From Diplodia intermedia (Eukaryota > Ascomycota > Dothideomycetes > Botryosphaeriales > Botryosphaeriaceae): a stretch of DNA of 64,000 nt. The notes under the pieces are model-generated. The model saw only the letters and a program-made list of their open reading frames with translations, was not told the DNA's origin and did no database searches. A program made the translations under genes and the position numbers. Position 1 is the stretch's first letter, and each line of letters begins with the position of its first letter. The stretch spans positions 205,037 to 269,036 of the forward strand of contig JAKEKT010000049.1 of the NCBI GenBank assembly GCA_021495925.1, read 5' to 3'. This document shows, piece after piece, positions 10,691 to 22,844 of the stretch.

Positions 10691-13576
10691 ATGGGCAACT
10701 CTTGTAGCACTCAGGTACGTTTCTCCTCTTCGTCTCTCTGTTTACACCTCCATTCTTGCATCTGCGCTGTGCGCTCCGCATCTTCCCCATGCTGCATCCT
10801 CTCGCGAAACGCTCTAGCATTAAACAATGCGCCAACAACATTCTCACAACATCATTACAGGGCAGCGATGACAACATCGGCTCTGCGAAGGAGACGGAGC
10901 CCGTCTCCGCCTCCCGCCTTCTCTCGACACTTGCGCCGGTCGCTCTCTACGCTGCCATCTGGCTCGTCCTCTTCCTGGTCCTGCGCCGCGTCTTCGTGCG
11001 CAAATACCAGGCCCGGTCGTATCTCAATACCTTGAAGGAACAGGAACGATCGCCTCAACTACCTCCCGGCCTTTTCAGCTGGATTGGCGCCTTCGTCAAG
11101 ATTCCGGACAGCTATGTCCTGACCCACCACTCTCTCGATGGCTTCCTGTTCCTGCGCCTGCTCAAGATGGCCGTCATCACCTGCTTCGTCGGCGCTGCCA
11201 TCTGCATACCAATTCTCTTCCCGGTCAACATCACGGGTGGTGGCGGTCAAAAGCAGCTGGACATCCTCAATTTGTCCAATGTCTCCGGCACCTACTGGCG
11301 CTACTTTGCCCACACTGCGTGTGCCTACATCTTCTTCGGTATGTGTTGCACTCCTCACAGGTCGTGCGTCCAAGGCAGCTGACCCATTCTAGGCTTTGTC
11401 ATGTTCATGATCACGCGCGAGAGCATCTTCTACATCAACTTGCGCCAGGCCTTCCTCATGTCTCCTCTTTACTCTAAGCGTCTTTCGTCCCGCACTGTCT
11501 TGTTTACCTCGGTCCCGGAATACTACCTGCACGAATCGAGGATGCGTGATCTTCTCGGAGAACACGTCAAGCGCGTCTGGCTCCCCACCGACACTTCTGA
11601 GCTCGAAGAGAAGGTCGAGGAGCGCGACAAGATTGCCATGAAGCTTGAAGGTGCAGAGACCAAACTGTGCAAGCTCGTCAATGCGGCCAAGCTCAAGACG
11701 GACAAGGCAGGCAACTCTCGCGAGGAAGAATTGACCGAGATCAACGGCCATGGAAGCACCGAGTCCGGTTCAGTGGCTGCTCGCTGGATCAAGGCCAAAC
11801 AGCGCCCGACGCATCGCCTGAAGCCCATCATCGGCAAGAAAGTTGATACCATTGACTGGTCCCGTGCCGAGTTGGAGAAGCTCATCCCGGAAATTGAGAA
11901 GGAGCAAGCCAAGCACCGCGCTGCCGACGCAAAGAAGGTCAACTCCGTTTTCGTGGAATTCAATTCCATTACCGAGGCCCAAGCCGCTTATCAGAGCCTT
12001 ACGCACCACCAGGCTCTGCACATGGCCCCCCGTTACATCGGCATCACTCCCACCGAGGTTATCTGGAGCAACCTGCGCATCAAGTGGTGGGAGCGTGTTA
12101 TTCGCGTGATTGCGACCACGGCTTTCATCACCTGTCTGGTTGTCTTCTGGTCCGTCCCTGTGGCTTTTGTCGGTGCAATCTCGAACGTTCAAAACCTCAT
12201 CTGCATCATCCCGGCCTTGAGCTTTATCGACGACATTCCCACTGCTATCAAGGGTGTTGTCACTGGTCTTCTGCCTGTCGTTCTCCTGGCGGTACTGATG
12301 TCTTTGTTGCCTATCATTCTCCGCATGATGGCCAAGCTTAGCGGCGATCCTACGAAGTCGGCGGTTGAACTCACTGTTCAGAACTACTACTTCGCCTTCC
12401 AAGTTGTGCAGGTCTTCCTAGTGGCTACTCTTGGATCCGCCGCTGCTTCTGCTGTCGGTGATATTCTCCAGAATCCAACCGGCATTCCGGGCAAGCTGGC
12501 AACCAGCATTCCCACTGCATCTGGCTTCTACCTGTCTTACTTCGTTCTGCAAGGTCTGGGTGTTGTCTCCGGCCTGCTCGTTGGACTCGCTGGTTTGGTC
12601 ATTGCGAAGGTGCTGAGCAAGCTTCTTGACTCCACCCCTCGGAAAATGTACAAGCGTTGGATCTCCCTCTCGGGACTTGGCTGGGGCACTGTTTTCCCGG
12701 TTTACACGAACCTGTTTGTCATCGGTAAGTCTCCCCGTATGTCCGTACTTGCCATTTTGCTAACTTGTTCCAGCCATTTGCTACGCCTGCATTGCTCCGC
12801 TGGTACTCATCTTTGCCGCAATTGGCATGTGGTTCTTCTACTTCGCCTACCGATACAACCTCCTTTTCGTGTACGACATTGATGTTGACACCAAGGGTCT
12901 CGTCTACCCGCGTGCCCTCCAGCAGCTCTTCGTCGGCCTCTACATTGCCGAGATATGCCTCATTGGCCTCTTCGCTATCCAGCTGGGTGACAAGAGTGCT
13001 CTGGGACCGTTCATCTTGATGATCGTTCTCTTGATCTTCACGTTCTTGTACCACGCCTCCTTGAACGCTGCTCTTGACCCTCTTCTCAAGTACCTGCCCA
13101 AGAGTCTTCACGAAGAGGAGCGCCGCCTGCTTGCGGCCGAGTCCGACCTTCCTCCTAGCGAGCGGGCCGATGCGCCGACCAATGGCTTTGAAAAGGCAGG
13201 TGCTACCGAGGATGGCTACCTTGATCCGCGCGTGCCCCCGCATGAGAAGCCGGGCATGATCAAGAAGTTTCTGCGGCCCGACATCTACACCGACTACCCG
13301 ACAATGCGGCGCATGGTACCCCGCAGCTTTGCTGATGTCGACACACTGTATGCTCCGGAGGTAGAGCGCGACGCCTTCTTCCACCCGTCCGTTACGTCGG
13401 AGCCGCCGATGCTTTGGATCCCGCGTGACTCGGCCGGGTGCTCCCGCCAGGAGGTGCACGACACGGGCAAGGTCATCGCCATCACCGACGTGGCGGCTCA
13501 TTTCGATGAGAAGAACAAGCTTGTCTGGGATCCCGAGGCTGAGGTGCCGATTGCCGAGCCCAAGATCTATTACTAG
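10691..13576 (+). CDS. CSC1: CSC1/OSCA-family (TMEM63-like) calcium-permeable channel, 878 aa
   Basis: Four exons: 10691-10714, 10861-11338, 11393-12724 and 12774-13576; the spliced frame is open for 879 codons. The protein has the DUF221/RSN1 layout: N-terminal membrane helices (YAAIWLVLFLVLRRVF; MAVITCFVGAAICI), a cytosolic domain (YYLHESRMRDLLGEHVKRVW, coiled 'SELEEKVEERDKIAMKLEG'), then a polytopic core (IRVIATTAFITCLVVFWSVP, LLPVVLLAVLMSLLPIILRM, NYYFAFQVVQVFLVATLGS) and a hydrophilic C-terminus. Family members conduct cations in response to membrane tension or osmotic stress. The first exon is only 24 nt and encodes MGNSCSTQ; without it the next in-frame ATG is inside the membrane region or in unspliced leader (10756). 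The start is therefore less certain than the rest. Confidence 0.92.
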
Positions 13577-16500
13577 GCTGCCCCCTTCCATCAAGGGTCC
13601 AGCCCTCCGCAAGGAGTTCCTTTTTGTTATGGTCATATGACCACTGATACCCATGCGAATCTAATTTGCGAGCAAGGGTGGGGAAACGAGATGTATGATG
13701 TAACGGGGCGGGTAGCTAGCTGGACAGAATATGGGGGATCTTTACTCTATTGCCCTTCCACCCTTGGCAATGGAGCTGGATGCCCTCAGTCCCTCTAAGC
13801 ATCCCCGCAAGACCTCAGGAAACGGAAACGAGTGATGCTTCTCCTTAGCTTGTCCTGTTCTCCTCCGATTGCGCTCCTAGAAAGACTAATAATTTTGTTT
13901 GAGTTTCCTGAATAAGATAATTGACCGTCCCTTTTGGGACTATGAACTGTCATCTCACATTTCTCCTTACTTCTGCTTCTCATGCGATTGATCAACATTG
14001 TCATTCCAAAGACCGGTAGAAGCTGCGGATATTGCACTACACGCATTTGCTTTCAATACCCTTTAGTTAACCTCAGGTCCCTTTTGCTCTACAACGATGC
14101 GAATTCGCGTGATGACTGATTACCTGTGGATCCCCAAGCAACGGGAGATCACATCCTCGACGCCGCCGAGGCCGTACCTGCATATGCGCAGCTCACGCTG
14201 TGCGACTCATGCCGTCGAGGCGATAACGGCGGCCCAAAAGGCACGTACGCCTGCCTCGTTTCTGGAATCGCGGACGGTGGAGCAGATAGCATCATCGGCC
14301 CACAGCGGCTGACGCACCCTGTCGAAACGACGGTTCGTATCGCAGATGGCACCTCGCACATGCCTGTCGGGGACTGGCATGACATTGGCTGCTGCCGATG
14401 GAGATATGGGATCATTTTTTTTTTCTTGGTGGGGGGGAGTTGGGACCCGGGTGGCTTTTTTGGCTTTCAAGTACAGAGCTTTTGCTTCTTTGGGCGATGG
14501 CAGACGAACAGGATAGATCTATTAAATAGACTTGCGTGGTTCTTTAAATGTTGTACTTGGTACTTGGCTATATGCTATATACTATGGGGATTTAGTCCAA
14601 TTGTTGCCTGCAATGCTCTCCAGGACGAGGGAGTCCTTGGAGAGCAGAATACATCTTGCGCGATGAGCATGCGGGGGAGATCAAATACGTCATTGGTCGA
14701 GTACACGGCACCTATTCCAAGGAAAAGCCAGTTTTCGCGACACGGTCGGCAGGCGCCAAAGGATTCTTCGCGATCATCGATCAGTCCCCAACGACAATTT
14801 TTTTCATACCCTTCAACAAGCTTGGGGGTTGCAGAGACAGAGAAAAAAAAATTGGGCTGGGAGACGCATTTGGTGGCGTGATGCATCTAGATCTGGAGGG
14901 GGCAGCGTAGATAGCAAGAGCCGAAGTGCTACTCCCATGCATGTAAGCCGACACAATTGGTGGGGTGGTGGACACGGCAAGGCGAGAAAAGCGCAGCGAG
15001 CCAATCCGGACAGCGTGTCGATTCCTCGAGTTGTGAGCGCGAGTCGCCTGCGGCACGGTACACGCCGCCTTGCCCCTCACAGGCGAAGCTCCCACTCAAC
15101 GTCTCCCTTTCCACCGAGAGGGATCATCGCCTGATATTTCCTGCCGCGCCGCAGAACAACGGATCTGATTGTCGGCAGTGTGGAGTCAATGGGGGGAAAC
15201 AAGGGAACGGTATCAGCGTGAAGAGCAGCTTTTTGTTGGTCTCGCAGTTCGTGTCTGCTGGCGTGCTTGGAAGCGGAGCCCGTGGCTGTGGTTGCTGTTC
15301 TCTGCCCCACCGTTAGCGTCATAGCTTCAATGGCAGCGAAGGTGCGGGGTGCTCTGCGACGCTTCCTCCCCAGCCCCGGATTTGGCCAGATGCGGGCGGT
15401 GCCAAACGAAAAAACAAAAAAGTCTCCCTGGACCCAGCAGTGCAAAGGAGTGTACTCTAGACTCAGCCCAGTCCAGCGCACCATTGGCTCAGCAAGTCAT
15501 GTCTACATGGATTCGGGAATCCTGCTCTCACCGGCACAGTGAGGGGAGGCTGTTGAGCGGGGCCCAGACCATGTGGGGAGTCGGCCATTGCTCCTGCGGA
15601 TGCGCGCTCCAGCGGCAGGCTTCTGGTAGCTCTCTCGAACTGGGAAATTGCGACTCTCTGCCTCCTTCTGGCACGGACAAGCGCATGCGCCGGGGCGAGC
15701 CACGCAGAGCAAAAACCGCCGACCGACCGCTGAGCCTCTGCAACTTCCGGAACTCCGAGGAAGGGCAAGCAAAGTGCCGCTGCTCGGTGGGCAACTAGTG
15801 GATACGATATACCTGGAGAAAGGAGGTGGAGGGGCGCCTGAAGCAATTGGTGGGGTAGGGCTAGCCAGGGGCGGGCGCTGCTCTCTGCACTGGGGCTGCA
15901 GTGCGGGCTGCCCCGCCTTCGCCGTCCACAGCGGACTCGGCTCAAAGGCAGGAAGAGCGGCGACTCAGGCGTCAGGCATCGTCCGCGCTGCAGCTGGCGG
16001 AGCTCCGGCTCTTGCTGAAAAATGCCAGTGCATGACCGACCCCACGCGGCTCCGCGACCACTCGGCGGCGCGCTAACCCCAGGTCTTCTGCATGTGGCAG
16101 CTCGGGGAAGGCGGCGAGCGGTCGAATCGCGGGGGTGCTGGCATGCGGCTGCCCGGGAGGGCGGCGGGCGAGCTTGGGCGTCGTGCGGTTCCGCTGCAGG
16201 CCATACCGGGACAGGCAAGGTTGCGCAGGGCGTCGGGCCTGGGGAAGCAGGCGGTGGAGGATGGATGCTCGCGTGGGCAGTAGCGCGTGGAGAGCGCTGG
16301 CGGCGGGCTTGCGGCTGCTTCTGCGAGGGCGCGGCTGGTCCCCTAACCAATGGAGCTCAGGGCGCGGTGGGTCGCGGCTGCGCGGCGGAGCGTGGAGGAG
16401 CGAGGAGGCCAGCTCTGCGTTGCGGTCGTCGTCAGAAGGTGGTGTTTCGTTGCCCGCTGGGCGCTCACTTCCAGTCGCCCGGCGGCGACTTGCGCGGTGC

Positions 16501-17251
16501 TGGGATAAGGCGGGCAGGGCGGGCGCGCTGCCATCCAGCCTCACGCGCGACGTGGGCAACGCGCTCGCTATATGTGCGCAGCCTGTGACGTACACCATGC
16601 CCAGCGACACGGAAAAAACAGCAAGAAAAATTGTTGGCGCGAATGTCACCCGTTGTCACGCTCTGCGCGCTTTTGGACGGTGGGCCCCAGGCTGACCTCA
16701 CCTGAGAGGGCTGGCGATAAGATAGCGGATTCTTCATCGAACCGCATGCAGCCCCAAGCTCCGCCGCCCTCTGACGCGCCGGGCTCTGCGCAGCCTCGCG
16801 CATACCCGCAGTCGACTGACGCCGCCGTGCGCGCATCCACCGCCCGGCCGAAGCTCGCCGCCCGGGCTGGGTTGTGTCTGGTCAGCGTGAGACGGCCGTC
16901 TTCCGACGTCGCTCGCGACCCGCCCGGCGCCCAATCGCATCGGCCCATGGCGCGCCTCCGGAGCGCCGGCATGCCCGCGGACCCTGGGAGGGATCATGGC
17001 CGGAGCACGAGGGAGCTTGAGCTCTGATCGTCTGTGCCTCTGCCGCACCACCTTCGCTGCCCCTGTCACGCCGCCTGCCTGCGCCCGCAGCGGGGTTGCT
17101 GTTTTGGTGACGATGCTGGCAGTATAAAGCAGCCTCGACTGCCAGCCTGCTCTGACCTTCTTCTCCAGCACTACTCACCAGTCCTCCCTTCAATTGACTC
17201 TTCAACTTCCTCCAACCACCACATCCACCAACCTCCCATCCCACCACCGTC
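13577..17251. other. Gene-poor 3.7-kb region upstream of adh1
   Basis: No convincing gene. The left third is AT-balanced with T- and G-runs near 14416-14440. The 15.3-17.1 kb part is strongly GC-rich and therefore full of long Arg/Ala/Pro frames on both strands, none with a motif. The last ~150 bp is the adh1 core promoter and CT-rich leader. Confidence 0.45.
17123..17128 (+). promoter_or_regulatory. Probable TATA box of adh1
   Basis: TATAAA lies 124 bp before the adh1 ATG and is followed by a CT-rich leader with ACCACC/ATCC repeats up to the start codon. This arrangement is typical of strongly expressed fungal genes. Confidence 0.55.
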
Positions 17252-18426
17252 ATGTCTGCTCCCGAGGTTCCCAAGAGGCAGATGGCCCAGGTCGTCGAGG
17301 CGACCGGCCAGCGCCCTGTCTTCAAGGAGATCGACGTCCAGGAGCCCGGTCCCGATGAGGTCCTCGTCAACGTCAAGTACTCCGGTGTCTGCCACACCGA
17401 CCTCCACGCCATGCAGGGCGACTGGCCCCTGCCCGTCAAGATTCCCCTCGTCGGTGGCCACGAGGGTGCTGGGTACGTCGTGAAGACCGGTTCGCTCGTC
17501 CAGGATGTCAAGGTTGGCGACGCCGTCGGTATCAAGGTCAGCGCAATTCTTCCTTCTCTTTCTCCCTCGCGTCTTCTGACCTCCGCCGCAGTGGTTGAAC
17601 GGTTCCTGCCTTGCTTGCGACTTCTGCCAGCAGGCCGATGAGTCTCTGTGCCCCAAGGCCCTCCTCTCCGGTTACACCGTCGACGGTTCTTTCCAGCAGT
17701 ACGCCATCGCCAAGTCTGCCCACGTTGCACGGATAGCCCCCGGCACCGATCTCGCCGCCATTGCCCCCGTCCTCTGCGCCGGTATCACTGTCTACAAGGG
17801 TCTCAAGGAGGCCGGCGTGCGCGCTGGTCAGACCGTCGCCATTGTCGGTGCCGGTGGTGGTCTCGGTTCCCTTGCCCTGCAGTACGCCAAGGCCATGGGT
17901 ATCCACACCATCTCCATTGATGCTGGTGATGACAAGAAGGCCATGTGCGAGAGCATGGGCACCACCGCTTTCGTCGACTTCTCCAAGAGCTCCAACGTCG
18001 TCAAGGATGTGCAGGCCGCCACCGTCGATGGCCTCGGTCCCCACGCCGTCATCCTGCTCGCCGTGTCTGAGAAGCCCTTCCAGCAGGCCGCCGAGGTAAG
18101 CTTCTCCGCTGGTCCAGAGTGAAATGTCGAACAGTCGCTAACGATTGAAACAGTACGTCCGTCCTCGTGGTTCCGTCGTCTGCATTGGTCTGCCCGCCGG
18201 TGCCTACCTGAAGGCCCCCGTCTTCGACACCGTCGTCCGCATGATCTCGATCAAGGGCTCGTACGTCGGTAACCGCAAGGATACCGCCGAGGCTCTCGAC
18301 TTCTTCTCGCGTGGCCTGATCAAGGCTCCCTTCAAGGTTGTCGGCCTGTCTCAGCTCAACGAGGTCTACGACCTCATGAAGAAGGGCGCCATTGCCGGTC
18401 GCTACGTCCTGGACTGCGACAAATAA
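17252..18426 (+). CDS. adh1: Zinc-dependent alcohol dehydrogenase (ADH1 type), 353 aa
   Basis: Three exons: 17252-17536, 17592-18095 and 18154-18426, all joined in phase 0. Zinc and NAD sites are intact: catalytic Cys47 (GVCHTDL) and His70 (GGHEGAG), structural cysteines 101, 104, 107 and 115 (CLACDFCQQADESLC), and the Rossmann loop VGAGGGLGSLALQYAKAMG. The length equals that of yeast ADH1, and there is no mitochondrial presequence, so it should be the cytosolic enzyme interconverting ethanol and acetaldehyde with NAD(H). Codon choice is strongly biased to C/G-ending codons (GTC, ATC, AAG, GGT), and the leader is CT-rich with a TATA box, all pointing to high expression. Confidence 0.96.
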
Positions 18427-19793
18427 ATGGACGCAGACGTGTTAGCGTGCTCCAGGAAACATGGAAAAAGAACCAGGACGGATACGGCGGTTGTCTGATG
18501 AGTTTACGATTTCCTGCTGCTGAAGATCTCCCAAGAGTCAGGGATGATGGTGTGGTGTGATGAGATATCATTGGCTTTGTACATACTTTGTTCGCAATTG
18601 ATTCCCCCTTTGACAAACATCCGCTCCCTGTGCGTGCCTGGTGATGAGGAATGGGATGGGCTCAAGAGGACTTGACGTCCATTTAAGCGCCACGCGCGGC
18701 CAACAAGGTGCTTTAAAGGAGATCTCGGACTTATGGGTGGATTGGCATCTCCGGTTCGTCCCGCTCCGCACCGTGCCCTCCTCCCATGTCCCCGTTCTTT
18801 GCCGAGGTGGAGATCTCTGTCGATTCGATGCTCGTTGCTGTACCAGCTACCTTCCATCCCACGCTTAAGTTCACTTGATAGAACACATCTGACGGGGTCG
18901 GTACGCTCGGTATCGCCACGAGGTCGATGTGGTTTTCCAGTTGCTGTTCTTTGGTCGTGTCGAGATGGACACTTCAACAACCCATCTCCATTGCTGTAGC
19001 AACAAGCGAAAGGATCGTAAGATATCTTCTGACCTGCCTTTGAGACTCGGAAACTCATATCCGATTGCACTGACACTTCGTATTGCGGGTTCGTGATGGC
19101 AGCTTGCATAGAGCTGCAGCTGACAAGAAGGGCAGCTATCTATCCGATTTTCTGACCGAAGATGCATAGAAGCCGTCACCTTTGGTTGCGGGGCTGAGTA
19201 GTGATTGTGGCGTTGAGTAATGGATCCTTTGTCCTCGGACGACCGGCTACGGTACCGTCGAGAGATGTTCTCCTTTTCACCGCGAATAGACTCTTGCTAG
19301 GTCTTCTCTGCGAGTAGAAGCAAATGAGAACTGTGATTAAATTCTCTGTCTTTGACGCAAGCTTCTGATTCTCGTCTTGCTCACGGAACTGCTCGCTGCG
19401 AGTCGTGCAATACGTGCGGGACTCTGGATTCTTGGGCGGGCCGGGACACCGGGACGTTGTTGAAGACGCCACAAACGAACACTAGTACTATTAAGTGTGG
19501 CGTGATTGCGCACAAGTTGGGCAGGTGCGTGGCTTCCTACTTGGGTAGATGACACATCCTCCTGTTCCGGGGCACAATTCTCATACTTGAAACGTAATCC
19601 AATAGGTGATTTACCACGCATCCTCTAACAATGCGCAATCTGTTCCCATCCAACAGCCCGTTGGCGCCCATCATGCGATTTGTAACCGTCCGAACAATAG
19701 CTCAAAGTTCCCGAAAGTGTTGCGATACGAAGAGAATCGATCACCACAACAGCCCCTTCTTCCCTTCCGCCCGTCCTCCACCCCCACCCCAAA
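18427..19793. other. Convergent intergenic region
   Basis: 1.4 kb between the adh1 stop and the 3' end of the disordered-protein gene. No domain-bearing frame or repeat element seen. Confidence 0.45.
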
Positions 19794-21590
19794 TCACGTC
19801 AAAACGTACGTCGCAAACACCGCCGCCAAGTCCATCATCCCAGGCAAACCATCACGCTTGCGTTCGGCATCCATCCCCTGCATCCTACCGCGCCCCTCTC
19901 TCCCACCATCCTTCTCGCCACCATTCGTCCGCAGCTCACCACCACCACCACCACCAGCCGACTCCCGCCCGGACTCCCGCCTCCGTCTCCGCCTCCGTCC
20001 CTCCCCCTCCCCTCTGCTGCTGCGTCGTTGATGATGACGATGGCGACGACGACGCCGATGTCCCTCGACCACCGACTCCGGCCCGGTCTCGGTCTCGGTC
20101 GCGGTCTCGTCGTCATCGTCGTAATCGTTCAATGACAAGGATGAAGACAACGATGATGTTGATGACCGCGGCGGCGGCGGCGGCGGCGGCGGCGGTGGTG
20201 GTGGTGGACGTGGCGTCGCCGCGCGCTTGGCACCGCCCCCCTTCTTCCCGCCCACCTGTTCGCTCGGCCTCGCCCGGCGGCGGCGGCGATGTCGCTGATC
20301 GTTCTCGTTGTCGGACGACGATGAGGAGTAGCCCGAGGAGGGACACGAAGACGAGAAGGAAGCGGAAGTGGTGGAATCGGAGCGTGTGAACGACGGGCGC
20401 CGCTCGTCGTCGGCGAACCGTGTTTGCTTCCGCCGCGGCGGTGATCCAGACGATGAAGACGACGATGGGGAGAATGGCGGCACCGCGGCGGCGGCGGTCG
20501 CGGGTGCCGTGGCCGGCGGGGTGAGGGCGTTGACGTCGATGGGGTAGGCGCGGTAGACGCCGGTTTGGACGGGCGGGAAGGAGGAGCGGCGGTGGTAGTC
20601 GATCAAGGGGGGCTTGGGGTCGTGGTGGTGGGAATATGTGGGGGTGGCGGCGGTGGCGGCAGCAGCTGACGGTGGTGGTTGTGATGACTGTCGGGTGGGT
20701 CGTTGGCTGGGGATTGTGTGGCTTTGAAGAAGTGGTGGAGAGGTGGAGTTGAAAGCTCGTGGGTGGTTGGGGCTGTATCGCTGCTGCTGCTGCTGCTGAT
20801 GCTGCGGCTGCATCTGTTGTTGCTGGCGATAAGGGTATGAAGAGGGTGTGGGTGCTGTGGCCAGTCGGGTCGGTCCTGACGGGCGCGTCTGGGAAGGGTG
20901 GATTGATGTGGTGCTGCTGCGTGAGGCCGGATAAGGTGGGGTCGCTGCTGCGTATGGCGGTATGGTGTTGTTATTGCAACCCTTGGGCGGGAGTTCCGTG
21001 TAAGGAATCCCGCGGTGTTGAAGTGGGGGAGAGGTGCGAGCTGACTCCTCAGGAATGGAGTGTTGTTGTATCCTGCTTCCGAGCTGCGATGTGACGTGCG
21101 TAGACGACGCGATATGGGTGTTGGAGAAACTGGGAACATGCCCCGAAGGGCACGTAAAACTCCGACTGATAGTCGGCTTTGGAGGCATATTGTTGGCACG
21201 AGTCCCGTCTGAGCGTGGAGGATATTGGCTGGTGGAGGATCGGCTGGATGGCAAGCTGGTGTTGCTCTCTGAAGAGTCCGAATACCGGGGAGATGGGAGG
21301 ATGGGGTCCTCAGGTGAAGCAGAGTGCAAGGACGACGCCAGCCACACTGAAGGGCGCCATGTTCCAGAATCTGAGGCCGTGGACGCAGCAGAAGGGTCGA
21401 TCTCTGAGGGTGACAGTGGTGTTGCTGCTGGATGAGAGTATGACTGATGCCGAGCTGGAAGGTGTGGTGGTCTGGGGACCTGTGCGTGTCCGGTCGAGTA
21501 TGGAGGTACTGATTCGAAAGGGCGGTGGGGTTGGGGGGACAGCGGATCCTGCATCTCGGCCATCTGTAGCTCGTCTGGCTTGGCTTTCAT
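19794..21590 (-). CDS. Large intrinsically disordered hypothetical protein, 598 aa
   Basis: One long frame from MKAKPDELQMAEM. Almost the whole product is low complexity: Pro/Ser/Thr-rich first half with repeated SYPYRQ, PPYSTG and PPLLQ motifs, a poly-Gln block, Ser runs, a His/Arg block (HRRRRRHRHHQRRSS), a run of 13 prolines, an acidic Asp patch and Gly runs. Only the last ~25 residues (GLPGMMDLAAVFATYVLT) look ordered and hydrophobic. A GTACGT sits just before the stop, so the true C-terminus may be on a further exon. No domain recognised. Such proteins in fungi are often regulators or scaffold proteins, but nothing here shows that. The gene could be partly mis-modelled; the consistent open frame over 1.8 kb of simple-sequence DNA is the main support. 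Confidence 0.55.
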   Translation of the reverse strand: MKAKPDELQMAEMQDPLSPQPHRPFESVPPYSTGHAQVPRPPHLPARHQSYSHPAATPLSPSEIDPSAASTASDSGTWRPSVWLASSLHSASPEDPILPSPRYSDSSESNTSLPSSRSSTSQYPPRSDGTRANNMPPKPTISRSFTCPSGHVPSFSNTHIASSTHVTSQLGSRIQQHSIPEESARTSPPLQHRGIPYTELPPKGCNNNTIPPYAAATPPYPASRSSTTSIHPSQTRPSGPTRLATAPTPSSYPYRQQQQMQPQHQQQQQQRYSPNHPRAFNSTSPPLLQSHTIPSQRPTRQSSQPPPSAAAATAATPTYSHHHDPKPPLIDYHRRSSFPPVQTGVYRAYPIDVNALTPPATAPATAAAAVPPFSPSSSSSSGSPPRRKQTRFADDERRPSFTRSDSTTSASFSSSCPSSGYSSSSSDNENDQRHRRRRRARPSEQVGGKKGGGAKRAATPRPPPPPPPPPPPPPRSSTSSLSSSLSLNDYDDDDETATETETGPESVVEGHRRRRRHRHHQRRSSRGEGEGRRRRRRRESGRESAGGGGGGELRTNGGEKDGGREGRGRMQGMDAERKRDGLPGMMDLAAVFATYVLT

Positions 21591-22844
21591 ACTCGCGCTG
21601 AGCCGTAGATGGTGCTTTGATAGCCAAGAACTGGGATGGCACGAGCTCTACCTCCCTTCGCTACCGGCTGATTTGTATGCGCTAAGTGTTTTCGATGTAC
21701 GAGGCGGTTGGCGGTGGGTGAAACAGGGATGTTTTCAACCAAGGTAGCGTGATGTTGCAATCGAGGAAGGAGGACTCGGACTCAGCTGCGAAGAGGGTTG
21801 ATATAGCAGCAGAAGCCGCTTGCGAGGAGGATATCACTCCGGGCAGCTGACCGTGGATTTGAGGCATGTCGGACGCAAGGCCAACTGCAGGCAAGATCAG
21901 AGGTATAGGGTGGCAATGGCCTTATCCACACTGCTGTTGCCATTTGGCTATGGATGGTCTGATCTGCGGCGCTGCCCCATCCAGCGTGGCTGGCCATAAG
22001 CCTATCTGGGTTTGAGGATGGAGGAGCTAGGAGGGGTTCTCTTGAAACGGATGTGCAATGACGCAAATCGGCAGGCAGGAGCCCACAGGGCTGGCGGCAC
22101 GCGGACATGGTCGCAATCAGTGCATGAAACTTGCATGAGGCGCCCTGCGGAACGGGCCTTTGGATGCTCTACCGCAGGGTTCGGTACCCCGCACCCCAGT
22201 TCCCCGCTGTCTCGGATGATCCTGAGTTTCGGTGTTGAGCGCATGGGAGCTCGGTGCCATTTACAAACGGTCTGCGCCCAGCACAAGAGGGTCGGGCTCG
22301 AGGAAAATGCCATGGTTTTTACATGCCACTTCTGCATCGACGCCCCGTTTTTCTCGATGACAAGGAAGCGGCGATCTCCACCTTGACCGGTGACGGTCTC
22401 TTACCCCATTGGTTCGACACAGAAGGACCAGAAGTGGCGATGCCGATGTAGGGTGCCAAGTTGCATCCTGCTCCACGCACCCTTGGATGGCTACAGACGG
22501 CGAAGAACGCCTGAACAGGTAACTCGCGCTTCGGAGTCGCTCCCATTGGTAGTGACTATTCGGAAGCCTTTGCGCAGTGATAACATTACATTTCCGCCTG
22601 CCTTTCGTCACTCCTACCTCGCACTGTGAGCCTCCAACCACAGCGGATATCATTTGGGGGAACTAATGGAAATGGCTGTGGCCGCCGAGTGCTGATTACC
22701 AAAAACGCCAGTCTATGCTGCAGGTGAGTTTCAATGCGCCCAAAACAAAACAAAACAAAACAAGAATATGACGTGCTGCATGGCAGGCCCCAGGTACTCA
22801 ACGCGCACTAAGAAACCGTCGGAAGGGGCTGTTTAGTCGGTGAA
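21591..22844. other. Intergenic region
   Basis: 1.25 kb between the start of the disordered-protein gene and the atg18 stop codon. Contains a short AAAAC repeat near 22743-22762. No gene recognised. Confidence 0.45.

Noticed and set aside
14126..14881. 251-codon plus-strand frame
   Set aside because: Contains homopolymer-derived stretches (Phe and Gly runs) and no conserved block; likely chance.
15463..16649. Overlapping 295- and 225-codon minus-strand frames
   Set aside because: Arg/Pro/Ala-rich frames expected in very GC-rich DNA; several frames are open at once.
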